NCBI GenBank assembly: GCA_016748015.1
Contig: JAAOMT010000400.1
Location: 403,163-467,162, forward strand
DNA length: 64,000 nucleotides
DNA from: Geosiphon pyriformis
Lineage: Eukaryota; Glomeromycota; Glomeromycetes; Archaeosporales; Geosiphonaceae
Direction: 5' to 3'
The position numbers and the translations under genes are program-made. Below the pieces are notes generated by a model that ran no database searches, was not told where the DNA came from, and saw nothing but the letters and a program-made list of their open reading frames with translations. Every line of letters begins with the position of its first letter. Position 1 is the first letter of the stretch. Positions 22,091 through 32,739 of the stretch are shown in pieces.

Positions 22091-22640
22091 ATCCTTCCAA
22101 CAATATTATTCTACCAGCCCAAATTGCCCAAAATGCCAATCTTTCAGATATATTCTCATTTAAATTTAAAGCAAATAAATCACCATTCTTGCTTAGCAAT
22201 GCAGCAGTCAATGAGCAAAAAGCTATCACTGTTATGTACACTGAAGCTATAGTAGAAGAAAAGCCCATCCAATTAATTCTAAATAGTAGATTAGCAGAAA
22301 GTATTATCACCTACCAGTTAATACAACAGCTTCAAAAAACTGTTGACAGACCAGCCCAAACTGTAATTGTTATAGCAGATGGTATGAAAAAGACACCAGT
22401 AAGAGAAATTGACAATTTTCTATTTATCATTGATAGAATCACCATTCCAGTCAAAGTTTTAGTCATGGATGCACCCCAATACCAAGCTCTGATCGGAAAT
22501 GATTGGCTTCTTAAGGCCAATGCAAACTTAGATTGGGAAACTCAAGAACTAAAAATCTCATACCAAGGACAATACACCATAGTACCTGTTACTTGTGGTA
22601 CTTTTAACAAACGATCAAAAAAAGCCCCAGTATTTGAATT
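22091..22640 (+). pseudogene. Aspartic protease (retropepsin) of element A
   Basis: Same frame as gag, so a Gag-Pro fusion. After an ANLSDIFSFKF segment the retropepsin fold starts at about 22230 (TEAIVEEKPIQLILNSRLAESI). The active-site DSG found in element B is NSR here (about 22279), losing the catalytic Asp and the Gly. The second half contains VLVMDAPQYQALIGNDWL (about 22456-22508), the usual A-x-x-x-L-I-G-N-D-W-L end of Ty3-type protease. It would process Gag-Pol; this copy cannot. Confidence 0.85.
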
Positions 22641-23560
22641 TGAAGAGAAAAAAGAAATGCCACTTACTAAAATCTACATGGCTCTTGGATCAACATCCAA
22701 TTGGGCTGAGGAAACAGAACAAGAGATTTTTGAAGAATCAAGAAGATTGAAAAAAGTTAAATATTCTATACCAGAACCACAGAAACAACCACCCTATATT
22801 CTACTTAAATGCAAAGATTGCAACAAGAAACTTTTATCAATGGGAGCATGTATTTCTCTAGAAGAGGAATATGAAACTCATACCTGCTACTTTTGCAAAG
22901 CATGTCATAAAGAACGATTTGGATACCCTAAAAGGAGTGGGAAATAGGACAACACTCCTTGCCTCACATGTGGAGATATACTACCAGAAGAATGCAACTG
23001 GATTAATATTGCAATAAGAGAAGGAGTATGTAATCAAATCTGTCAATATGCTCTATCAATTTCGGAAAAAGTCAGAAGAGGAACACCATTTGATGCAGTA
23101 TACAACAGTGCTCTCAATAAACTTTACCACTACCCTCATGATGTTGAAATGATTTTTGACTTAACAATGGCATTGATCAATAGAGCCATCCAAGAAAATG
23201 TCCGCCAAATGAAAAAAGCTGAATATATTAAGTATACTATGGAATTAACTGAATTTGATTATGAAGATGAAGTAGAAACCTACCACCAAATTGCAAGCCA
23301 CACATATCCGACCCAAGAAGCTCAAATTCAATGATTAGAGCAAATGAACATTTAGTTATGTGAAAAATACATCATGCCTTGTGATAACAAATAGTGTCCA
23401 GAATATTATGCTCTTAGCATTCCTCTGCCAGAGGAAAATGATGAAAATGAAATCGAATTTGGAGTATTTAAATAGGTAGAAGAACTACCAACCACCCCCA
23501 TTTATCTTCTTGAAAAGCAATCACCTTTACAACTTAAATATTTCGACAACCATGGCCAAA
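22641..23560 (+). pseudogene. Cys-rich zinc segment between protease and dUTPase, element A
   Basis: About 300 residues not part of a standard Ty3 pol. CKDCNKKLL (about 22811) pairs with THTCYFCKACHKERFG (about 22878), giving two CXXC sets about 22 residues apart. After TAG 22945-22947 comes PCLTCGDILPEECNW (about 22957), then a helical stretch (YNSALNKLYHY, MIFDLTMALINRAI, YTMELTEFDYEDEVETYHQIASHTY) and a further Cys pair near 23375-23405. Stops at 23332, 23353, 23389 and 23473. The same layout is seen in elements B, C, D, E and X. It looks like a zinc-binding module; I do not recognise it as a named domain. Role unknown. Confidence 0.65.
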
Positions 23561-24190
23561 GAATCAGACCAAAAAAAGCACACGAAATTGATGCTGGATA
23601 TGATCTAAGATATTCCAGAAAAGATACTTTGGTTTTCCAACCAAAGTCCTTAACAAAAATTAATCTTAAAATTGCTCTTGAAATTCCACTTAGAGCAATG
23701 GTTCAAATTGCATCCAGATTATTATTGGCAAGCAAAGGAATCAATATTAGAGAAGGAGTTATAGATGTAGGATATACTGGAAACATTACCATCATGTTGC
23801 AAAATAAAACAGACAAACCATTCAAGATTGAACATGCTGAAAAGATTGCCCAAGCAATTTACTTACTCTTAATCAACATTTCGGGTTTACAATCAATAGA
23901 AAACAGAGAACAATTGGGAAAAAGTAAAAGAGGAACTCAAGATTTTGGTTCAACTGGACGATTTACAGTGTCAGTAAACATAGCTCTCAATACACAGAAT
24001 GAATCTCACCAGATTCTTCAACTTCTCCAACCAATTACCATTTCACCTTTTGGAGAACATCACGAAATTTACACTTGCTCAAAACCCACCACTACCCAAC
24101 AAATCTTTGAATCCAATGAACAAATCTGTTTGAAGCATGAAATCTCAATTCCAAACGTTTATATTCCCAAAGGAATGAAAAAATTTTGAG
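23561..24190 (+). pseudogene. dUTPase domain of element A
   Basis: All five trimeric dUTPase motifs are in order: AHEIDAGYDLRY (motif 1, about 23578), IASRLLLASKGI (motif 2, about 23706; the Ser after Arg is Leu), GVIDVGYTGNITIML (motif 3, about 23757, catalytic Asp kept), EKIAQAIYLLL (motif 4, about 23839) and KRGTQDFGSTGRF (motif 5, about 23925). dUTPase hydrolyses dUTP and would limit uracil in the cDNA. Same frame as gag-protease, ahead of RT, resembling the protease-linked dUTPase position of betaretroviruses and the dUTPase-bearing Ty3 elements known from some fungi. Ends at TGA 24187-24189. Confidence 0.9.
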
Positions 24191-25806
24191 TTACATTCTA
24201 CAACCCCCATAATTACCCTATTGTCTTATTAAACAAATTAAAGATTGGAATCATACACAGTAATATTTTTCAAGATGAAAACCCTCAAATTGTCTCTAAT
24301 TTCATCGAAATTGTAAGACACACTCTACTTCTAAATCCAAATATCATTTTTACTACTGAAAACTACCATCTTTTGGAAGAAAAACTCTCTTAAATCAACA
24401 TGAGTCCCTTGGAACCCCAACAACAAAGACAATTGAAACAATTAATAGCTGAATTTGCAGATATATTTGCAAAAGACAACAATGACTTGGAAAAAACTGA
24501 TATTGTTCAACATCAGATCCATACAGGAGATGCTCCACTAAAATGTTAGCAAGCTTATAGAGTGCCACTTGTCAGCCACCAATTCATTAGAGAAGAAGTC
24601 CAAAGAATGCTTAATAACGAATTGATTCAACCATTAAAAAGTTTTTGGGCCTTACCAGTAGTCCTTGTCAAAAAGAAAAACGGAAAAATCAGATTCTGCA
24701 TTGATTATAGACAACTGAATAGTGTTACAATTGGAGATACCTATCCTCTTCCAAGAATTGATGACATGCTAGATGCTCTAGGAAAAGCCAAGTTCTTTTC
24801 AACTTTAGACTTGGAAAGTGGATACTGGCAAGTCAAAATGGATCCAAAAGATAGACCCAAAACAGCATTCACCATCCAAAAAGAAAACTATGAGTTCAAT
24901 ATTATGTCTTTTAAACTCTGCAATACACCAGCAACATTCCAATGACTCATGGATGTTGTATATGAAAAACTCTTATGACAATTAGTAGTTGTTTACCTTG
25001 ATGACACTAATGTGTACTTACCAAGCTTTGAAGCCCATCTTATTCACCTACGAGAAGTTTTTCAATGATTATGGAAAGCAGGATTGAAGTTGAATATTGA
25101 GAAATGTCACTTTGGAAAAACAAGCTTAATCTTTCTTGGATACATAGTTAGCAAAGATGGAGTCAAACCAAACCCTAGAACAATTAGTGCTGTCAAAAAC
25201 TTTCAAACTCCCAAAAATACCACAGAACTAAAAGGATTTGTAGGATTAGCCTCTTACTATTGGAAATTCATAAAGAAATTTTCAGAAATTGCCAAACCAC
25301 TTAATTATCTCATCAACAAAAATGTGCCATACAAATGAATAGAAGAACAATAAAAAGCTTTTGAAATCCTCAAAACAAAATTGACAACAGCCCCAGTTCT
25401 TGCTTACCCAAACTTCAACAAACAGTTCCAACTAGCCACTGATGCTTCACATATAGCTTTTGGTGCCATCCTATTACAATTGAATGAAAATGGCCAGGAA
25501 CAAGTCATTACTTATGCTAGTAGAACATTCAAGCCAACAAAACTCAAATATGGCTCAACAGAACTAGAAGCTGCTGCAGTTATATGGGCTCTCAAACACT
25601 TTCAACAATATCTAAAGAATAGAAAAAAATTTGACATCATAACTGACAATATTGGTCTTAAATGGCTCAATAAAAAGAAAACTGAACAAAGTGCCAAACA
25701 GTCTTAATGGAATGATTTCTTAGCAGACTACAAATACATTGTACACTACAAACCAGAAAAACTACACACCAATGTTGATAGTCTTTCAAAAATGAGACAA
25801 AATTAA
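24191..25806 (+). pseudogene. Reverse transcriptase and RNase H of element A
   Basis: Linker, then RT: VQRMLNNELIQPLKSFWALPVVLVKKKNGKIRFCIDYRQLN (24598-24720), FFSTLDLESGYWQV with the first Asp (about 24795), and VVVYLDDTNVYL (about 24988) with the YLDD box intact. FLGYIVSKDGVKP and ELKGFVGLASYYWKFIKKFS are thumb and connection. RNase H: LATDASHIAFGAILLQ (about 25432), STELEAAAVIWALKHF (about 25555), IITDNIGLKWL (about 25636) and NVDSLSK (about 25770) supply D-E-D-D. In-frame stops include TAG in 24547-24549 and TGA/TAA at 24943, 24976, 25066, 25336, 25351 and 25705. Motif integrity with many stops indicates decay after insertion. Confidence 0.9.
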
Positions 25807-25859
25807 CACTATCAATAATTTCACTACAACTTACTACTACTAACAAAAACAACAAACCA

Positions 25860-27248
25860 ACAATAGATTTCAGAAATTACAACAATCTTAAAAACTATTT
25901 GGAGACTCTTACCATACCAGAAAATTGGTCTCCAAGTGAAAAACATCGATTACAACACCAATCCAAACAATATTTCATACATCACAACAAAATCTATTAC
26001 AAAAATTGCAGAAATCCAAACCAACCACTCAGATTAGTACAAGAGAATAAAAAAGAAACAATCTTATACAACATGCACACAGATCTTTCTTCAGCACATT
26101 TGGGAAGAGATGGAACAATACAAAGAACTCTTGAACATTACTTTTGGTCTTAAATGCAAAAAGACATTTGACAATATGTAGAATCTTATGATAGTTGTCA
26201 AAGAAGAGAAGGAACTCGCCCCACAGAACCTTTAAATCCAATCAAAGTTGAACAATCTTTTGACAGAGTTGGAATTGATTTAGTCGAACCACTACCTATC
26301 ACAATCCAAGAAAATTATTATATTGCAGTTGCAGTAGATTATCTTATCAAATGGCCTGAAGTTAGAGCAATCCAAAGAGCAAATGCAAGATCAGTAGCAA
26401 ATTTCATCTATGAAGACATTATTTGTAGACATGAATGCCCAATTGAACTTTTATCTGATCAAGAAACACATTTTGTGAACAACTTGATACAAAAAATTTG
26501 TGAATAATTCAATATTAAAAGGCCTCTATCATCATCTTATCACCCTCAAACAAATGGACTTGTAGAATGTTTCAACAGAACATTGTGTGAATCTCTAGCC
26601 AAAGTCTCAACAGACTTTGAGCAGGAATGAGATATTTTTATTCTATCAGTATTACTAGCATACAGAACACTAAAACAAGATACTATAAAACACACACCAT
26701 TTGACTTAACTTATGGAAGGACAGCAACATTACCAATTAATTTTACAGTAGAAACATATTCTGTGCAACCAATTAATAAAGAAAACTTTCAAGAAACACT
26801 CTAAAGAAAGGCCTATACTCTTCTTAGTACACTAGAAAGAAAAAAAAAGATAGCAGCAACTTATATTGAACATTCCCAAGCACAACAAAAAGAAAAACAT
26901 GACAACAAATTACCACTCATAACCAATGAATTTAAAGTTGGAAATAAAGTTCTCTTACACAGAACTAAGGCTGAAAAACAATGAAGTGGAAAATTTGAAA
27001 ACAAATGGGATGGACCATTTTATATCCACAAAATTCTAGACAATAGATCATACAAGTTAAGACTTAATAACAAAATACTAGCAAAAGTTGCACATGAAGA
27101 TAGATTGAAACACTATCACTTCAGAAACAATCCTGAACTATTAATTCTACAAATTGGTAAACATTCTCCTTTAGTTAAACCTGAAGATATTCCCCGAAAT
27201 TTAAAACCAATAATTATAATAGAACAACAGCCAAACTTAAACACTTAA
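25860..27248 (+). pseudogene. Integrase of element A
   Basis: Reads in the frame beginning near 25870 (FRNYNNLKNYLETL). The HHCC domain has YNMHTDLSSAHLG and a CXXC in which the first Cys is Tyr (ESYDSC, about 26188). The DDE core is visible: FDRVGIDLV (first Asp, about 26262), LLSDQETHFVNN (second Asp, about 26452) and HPQTNGLVECFNRTL (Glu, about 26543). The GPY/F-type end reads KWDGPFYIHKILDNRSYKL (about 27004-27060). No chromodomain follows. Stops at about 26151, 26170, 26504, 26630, 26802 and 26982. It would insert the cDNA and make the 5-bp duplication. Confidence 0.9.
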
Positions 27249-27401
27249 ATTCAACATAATTTTACAATAATCCTCTTAATATTACACAAAGACAAAAATA
27301 ATAAATTATTACAAAAACACACAAAACCAAAAACAAATAAAACCCCATATCCAAAAATAATTTTCTTTATTCTCTTTTTTCATTAATTAGTCAATTTTAT
27401 C

Positions 27402-28109
27402 ATGATTATTCCCCGAAATATTCAACAAATATCCCAAAAATTAATGTTAGTTTTAAAAACACTTCCTGACTTATCCATAACGATTAATGGAAGTCAAATT
27501 AATTACATTCAAAAAGAAACCACAGCCCCAATAGTAAATAATTCTCAGAACTACCACCCCTATAAAAGAAAAACAAGAGGTCATTCTGAAAAGAGATTAC
27601 CAGAACTTTTGAAGCAAGCACTAAAAGAAAACCTTCTAATTGCTTCTATTGATATTCTACCAAATGTCACAATCCAACAAAAACTTCTACTATTTCTTAA
27701 TAAACAGAACAATGAACATACTCTTATATATAGATATTTTCATATTGGAAAAACACTTTATGAACGAAAACTGGAACTTGAAGCAACCAACATCACTCCT
27801 GAGGCTATACAAAAACAAATTCACAATGAATTTAAGACAGCAGCTGGATCAACAAACACTCGCTACAAACTTAGAGCAGCTTTTAGACTCTATAATTTAT
27901 TCAACACTTGTGAAAACATCTTACAAAATCGAATACTCCAATCAATAAAAGTTCAATATATTGGAATACTCACAGAACTGAAATTTCAACAATTTTCAGA
28001 CCAAATCACTTCAATTATCTTGGACCACTATCTTAACATTACAGATAGTGCTTGGACTTCAACAGAACTCAGTCTTGAGGAGGAGATTATGTTACCAGTA
28101 GAATTTTAG
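27402..28109 (+). CDS. ORF3 of element A: intact 235-residue protein of unknown function
   Basis: Uninterrupted ATG 27402 to TAG 28107-28109, although every other gene of this element has stops. It lies where env lies in some Ty3 elements but has no signal peptide or membrane segment. It is hydrophilic and helix-rich. The middle block (about residues 108-170) reads LIYRYFHIGKTLYERKLELE ... NEFKTAAGS ... RAAFRLYNLFNTC, followed by LQSIKVQYIGILTELKFQQF. Element B encodes the same protein. The last codons run through the polypurine tract (LEEEIM) and 20 bp into the 3' LTR. The Y..IGK.L..R ... A..LY.LF pattern resembles a helical domain I recall from expanded fungal (Rhizophagus) protein families; weak memory-based inference. 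Confidence 0.8.
   Translation: MIIPRNIQQISQKLMLVLKTLPDLSITINGSQINYIQKETTAPIVNNSQNYHPYKRKTRGHSEKRLPELLKQALKENLLIASIDILPNVTIQQKLLLFLNKQNNEHTLIYRYFHIGKTLYERKLELEATNITPEAIQKQIHNEFKTAAGSTNTRYKLRAAFRLYNLFNTCENILQNRILQSIKVQYIGILTELKFQQFSDQITSIILDHYLNITDSAWTSTELSLEEEIMLPVEF
28077..28089 (+). other. Polypurine tract of element A
   Basis: GAGGAGGAGATTA immediately precedes the 3' LTR start (TGTTAC at 28090). Element B has GAGGAGGAGGTTA in the same place. It would prime plus-strand DNA synthesis. It also encodes the Glu run near the ORF3 C-terminus. Confidence 0.8.
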
Positions 28110-29071
28110 CTATTAATTAGCATGAAATTACCCTTATAATTCCTATTATTAATTAGCATACATTATTATTAATTCAACTATCACTTATTATTTAATCAAA
28201 TTATCAAATATTATTACTCAATCAATAATCCGATTTGTACTCTAGAAATTAAGATGATCAAATTACACAATACTCTAAACCTTTTAACATAGTCAAAATT
28301 TGCCGAAATTAATGGAAATTTGCCAAAATAATCAATAGTTCAGTAAAATAACTTGTAAATTTGCCGAAATGTATCTTTAGTTTACCCAAATTGTAGCAAA
28401 GAGAAAAGTGCAAGTTCAAAGACTAGTACTACAACAAGTTGTATAAAAGAAGAGCTTCTCTCTCTAAGAAAATATATCTTCTCATAGTATCTTAACATAG
28501 AATCTTACTTTAGATATCTTAATTGGAACAAATCACCTTTTACACATTTTAAATAAAAATTAAATATTCGAAAACAAATTCTTTAAATTATTACACTTGA
28601 AATTCCCTTAACACAACTAACATTTCGAAATTAATTAGCTACCAATTTCAGTAATCTGTTAGTGACTCCAGGCCTGGATAGAAAACGTTTCCCTTAATAA
28701 AATTCTATTTCTTTTATATTTTCTTTTATTTATTTATTTTTCTTCTTTTCTTATTACAATCATTGGAGTAGCCTACAGACAAGATTCCTGTAAAAGAGTT
28801 GACTTTTACAGCAAAGTAACTACACATTTTTTTTAGTGAGCTTCCAGATGAGCAATTCCTGGGAAAGAGTTGACGTTTACTACAACGTAACTACATAAAG
28901 TAACTGACAAGGAATTGGCAATTTCACTTATAAGCCCAGCAGTTCAAATTATAGGAGATAATTTGAAGATAAATTCAGTTATTAGAGGTTCAACTACTTC
29001 TAGAAAACGTGAATTTAAAACAAACAGACATCAATAACATTTAAGAAAAGAGACCAAAGACCTCCAGTAAC
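28090..29071 (+). repeat. 3' LTR of element A
   Basis: TGTTACCAGTAGAATTTTAG...CCTCCAGTAAC, the partner of 19155-20135. Differences between the two LTRs are mostly C/T and A/G substitutions plus a few short indels. Followed by the AATGC duplication (29072-29076). Confidence 0.95.
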
Positions 29072-29900
29072 AATGCTAACTATTTTATAATATTTTAAAT
29101 CTTAAATCAGTTTATTTACAGACTATACAATAGCCTTTTGTAACAAGTACATCTATTATATCTAAACACATTTTAAGACACAATTACTTATGTTAGAAAT
29201 TTTAAATTAGCTAAGTTTAAAGCCAATTACAACTAAGCCATAAATCTAGTAATAAATAAATTATCTAAATTGGATTCCAAACTAAAGCAGTTTAGTGAAA
29301 CAATTAACTAGAAAATAAAAGAATATTTAGTTAACAATTAAGTAATTTATTAGTCTTCTTAATATTACAACAATCAAAAAAACTCCAATTAGTTCTAGAA
29401 TTAGTTACATCCATTATTATTATTAGCAAATCAATAATAACAGTAAAAAACATATATTTGCCATTATTGCCATAAATAAAGATATATTAAAGCAAACTAT
29501 TATTCAAAAATAAATAGCTCATAATCAGAAAATTAATATAGAAATTCTGATCACAGGTTTTAAATTTCAAACTACACTAACAATTTGTCTTTGGACTATT
29601 ATTAGTATTAGCTTTATTATATTTAACTAATACAGTCAATATATACATTTTTAATCTATCAAACATTATAGTTCCAAGTAATTTATTAATACTGTAATCA
29701 CAAATAATTTATCAACTTCAACCAATTCAAACACTACCACAAAATTTAGCTTAAATTCTAGCCAAAAGCCAAAGACCAAGGATTATGCACATGTAACAAA
29801 ACTAAAGATCAGAAATAATTATGCATTAATTAATCTCTAATATATTAATCTAACAAACAAGATTATGTCAGCAGAGTTTAAGAAATAAATATGTCCAAAA
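29072..29900 (+). pseudogene. gag of element E, second part
   Basis: Continues the E gag frame after element A. NQFIYRLYNSLL (about 29106-29142) matches DQFIARLKNKLI of A. KFKANYN.AINLVINKLSKLDSKLKQFSETIN (about 29213-29310) is the helical stretch before nucleocapsid. ICHYCHK (about 29456) is a partly kept CXXC of the zinc knuckle whose His/Cys half is lost. Broken by several stops. Confidence 0.65.
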
Positions 29901-30114
29901 CTTAAATTTTCAAAGCTATTTAAGTCTTTTGGCAACTTTAAAAAACACTTTATCTAATATCTTAAAAGTTCAAAAACCACTTATTAACAATATTCTACCT
30001 GCTATTATTACTGAAAACGAGTTGTTTACTATAATATTCTCTTTTAAACTTGAAAAACTTATAACAATATTTTTTTTCAATAAAACTGTTCTTAATACTA
30101 AACCAATTACCACT
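29901..30114 (+). pseudogene. Protease of element E, first part
   Basis: An open segment reads NNILPAIITENELFTIIFSF (about 29985-30044) and then KTVLNTKPITT, matching the protease start of element C (NKVTLDTKPITM). It stops at the D insertion after CCACT (30110-30114). The next codons, starting IYTNVKV, are at 62427 on the far side of D. Confidence 0.7.
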
Positions 30115-30975
30115 GTTATAAGTAATTATTTAAGATGTTGGAACAAATAACAAACCTATAACTTGGTGCTTAATAACTGTTAATGCTAATAATTTCTGAA
30201 AGTTTTTGTACTTTAAAGATTTTAGTTAAGTTTTTTGTATAATAAACAGAAATTTAGTTGATGGTTTTTCTCAATTTCTGTTTTTAGCATAGTGGCCAGT
30301 TTATTCTGGTATTTATGCCTTTTTGGTAAGCTATTTTTAAGTTTTTTATTTTTGTTTCATGGGTTTTTTACCAGAGTATTTTTGATGTTAATTACTTAGT
30401 ATTCAATTTTTTAATTAATAAACAACAAAAAAACAAAATAAAAGAAAAATAAAAGGAAATAAAAAATAAAATAAGAAATAAAATAAGAAATTAGTATCTT
30501 GTTAATAACTATAATTAAGAACTATTGATTCAGTATAATTAAATATCAAATTTTATCAACATAAATTATTGATAGTACAAATTAATTAATATTTTTTAAT
30601 CAAGTAATAATAATATAGATTTAAATAATAAGAAATATTTTTATTAATATGAATATAATTCTATTTTAAGTTATAAAAAACTATTTTTTAAAGAAAGAGA
30701 TATTAGATAATTATTTATTATTAGCTATTGTTCTAACTGTTCTGAATTACTTTTTCTGTTTCTAATACTCTTATTATATATACATAATTCGTATTATATG
30801 AGATTCTTTAAAATCTTTTAATTTTTTTGAAAAAAATTCTGGAATTCTGAAATTCTGCAATTTCTTAAAAGAAATTCTGCAATTCTTTAAGAAAAATCCT
30901 GGAATTTTTTTTTTTATGTTTTTTTCTTATTGGCTATTTTTTTACTTAATATAATTCTTATTTCTATAAATAATA
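30115..30975 (-). repeat. 3' LTR of element D
   Basis: Plus-strand view starts GTTATAAGTAATTATTTAAG and ends TCTATAAATAATA. Shares with 61559-62423 the stretches GTTGGAACAAATAACAAA/GATATTGGAACAAATAAC, GAGTTTTTTGTATAATAAACA-like and the A/T AATTCTGCAATTTCTTAAA repeats (about 30832-30910) next to a TATATA box (about 30778). Confidence 0.8.
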
Positions 30976-31119
30976 ATATTCTTTCTTTTTAATATTAAGC
31001 TTTATTAAGATCTCTCAAATCTCTTAGCTTTTCTAAATCTTCTTTTTAGATTAATTTTATTATTTCTTTTTCTAGAATTACTTGGGCAATTTGGTTTGTA
31101 ATTTTTCGAATTAGGCATT

Positions 31120-31964
31120 GTTACAAATAATTATTTGAAGTTTCAAATTAAAAAACAAACTTATAACTTGGTGCTTAATGGCTGTTATGATTGATATTCT
31201 CTAAAAATTTTGGTATTTAAAGATTTTGGTTGAGTTCTTTGTATAATAGACAGATATTCAATAGTTGTTTCAATAGCCTTTTAGAATTACAATTCCATCA
31301 AATTTTTTTTTTAGCATGGTGGCTGGTTTATTCTGACAGTTATGCTCTTTTAATAAGCTATTTTTAATTTTCAAGTTTTCTATTCTTGTTTCACAGATCT
31401 TTTACTAGGTTATTTTTGATGTCAATAATTTAGTGCTTAATCTCTTTAATCAGTTAGTAACACAATAAAAGAAAGTAAAATAAAGAAAAATAAAAGAAAT
31501 AAAAAGATAAAGAAATAAGCCAAGACAATAAAGAGTTAGTATTTGTCAATAACCATAATCAAGAGCTATTGTTCTAATGTGATTAAGTATCAAATACTAT
31601 TAACATATAGTGTTGATAATAAGAAGAGTAATTTGGATGATAAATAGTTATTTTATTGATATTGCTAATTCTATTTTGTAAGATTTTTTTTTCTGTTTTT
31701 AATGTTCTCACTATATATACATAATTTGAATTCTATAAGATTACTTATATTTCCAAGTGATATGCTATGATTTCTTGAGCAATACTTATATTGCTGAGCA
31801 ATATACCATGATTTTCTGACAATACTTCATATTGCTGAACAATGTGCCATAATTTCTGACAATGCTTTATATTGTTGAGCAATATGTTTATATGTTAACT
31901 ACTATTTTTCTATTGGTCTATCTGTTTTTTCTACTATTTTTTTGTATGTTTTCTATAAGTAATA
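31120..31964 (-). repeat. 3' LTR of element C
   Basis: Plus view GTTACAAATAATTATTTGAAG...TCTATAAGTAATA, the partner of 50043-50887. Contains TATATA at about 31702-31708 and, next to it (about 31755-31890), repeats of GAGCAATATGCCATAATTT type with a step near 41 bp. Confidence 0.9.
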
Positions 31965-32700
31965 TTATTTTCTCCTTTTAATATTAAGCTCTGTTGAAAT
32001 TTTTATTTTGAATTAAGTTCATAACTTCTCTTTCTAATACTGTTTGTTTGACTTTGTTTCTTATATCTTTGATTTATGTATTATTTATTCTTTCTTATTG
32101 GTTAATGGTTATTGTCTTCATGTTAAGATATAGTAATATTTCTGGGTAGTTTTGAAATATCATGTACAGTTGATAGATTGTTCTAATGTGTAGTATCAGA
32201 TTTGTTTTTTTTCCAATAATGTCTTTAATGTTCTATATTATCTCTAAATTGAATATTTTTTTAAATTTGTTAAAATATAATTTCTGAATATTCAATTTTT
32301 GTCCTAATTGATAATAACAGTATAGTATTGGAAGTTGTTTCATCTACTGATTTCAATTTTTTTGGTGAGTTCCTCAGTTGGAATCATAATAGGTATTTTT
32401 TCAAAAGTGTTTTTCATTTTTTCTACTATTTTATCTAACCAGTTTTTTGTTTGGTTCTGTGATTGTTGATATGGTGTATTTTTTGCTTTTTTTTTCTGTT
32501 TAGTGTTTTGATAATAGATTGTTTAGTGGTTGACAACAATTTCTATGTTCAATTGTTGTTAATTTAAGGCCTGAAATAATTGTTGGGCTAAAGTATAGAT
32601 ATAATCTGGTATTTCTATTTTTTTTGTTGCTTTTGTCACATATACTATGCTCTTATATACTTTTGGTTAATTAATTTGATATGTTTAAATCAATGATTAT
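31965..32700 (-). pseudogene. ORF3-like remnant and polypurine tract of element C
   Basis: On the minus strand, an A/G-rich run (AAAAGGAGAAAATA, about 31964-31978) abuts the LTR and is the decayed polypurine tract. Upstream, CYYQLGQKLNIQKLYFNKFKK (about 32255-32315) mirrors YRYFHIGKTLYERKLE of ORF3, and VLEREVMNL (about 32010-32040) mirrors the LSLEEEVML end. Many stops. This suggests ORF3 was already part of the older elements; the similarity is weak. Confidence 0.4.
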
Positions 32701-32739
32701 AATTGGTTCCAGATCTTATGGGATCTTATCTAATTGGAC

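Larger units (their letters stand above)
19155..29071 (+). mobile_element. Element A: complete Ty3/Gypsy retrotransposon (9.9 kb), inactive
   Basis: Two LTRs of about 981 bp (19155-20135 and 28090-29071), flanked by AATGC copies (19150-19154 and 29072-29076). Internal order: primer-binding site, gag, protease, zinc segment, dUTPase, RT, RNase H, integrase, ORF3, polypurine tract. Gag through RNase H share one frame; integrase reads in another. Numerous TGA/TAA/TAG codons and active-site changes (mostly G-to-A or C-to-T) disable it, yet ORF3 is uninterrupted. Protease-RT-RNase H-integrase order identifies Ty3/Gypsy. Inserted in gag of element E. Confidence 0.95.

Noticed and set aside
20182-27248. 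Alternative genetic code (TGA read as Trp/Arg)
   Set aside because: TGA is frequent in frame, but TAA and TAG also interrupt at Gln-like sites, and frame shifts and catalytic losses accompany them, so ordinary decay explains it.
27402-28109. ORF3 as an envelope gene (endogenous retrovirus)
   Set aside because: No signal peptide, no transmembrane segment, no Cys pattern of a glycoprotein; the protein is hydrophilic and helical.
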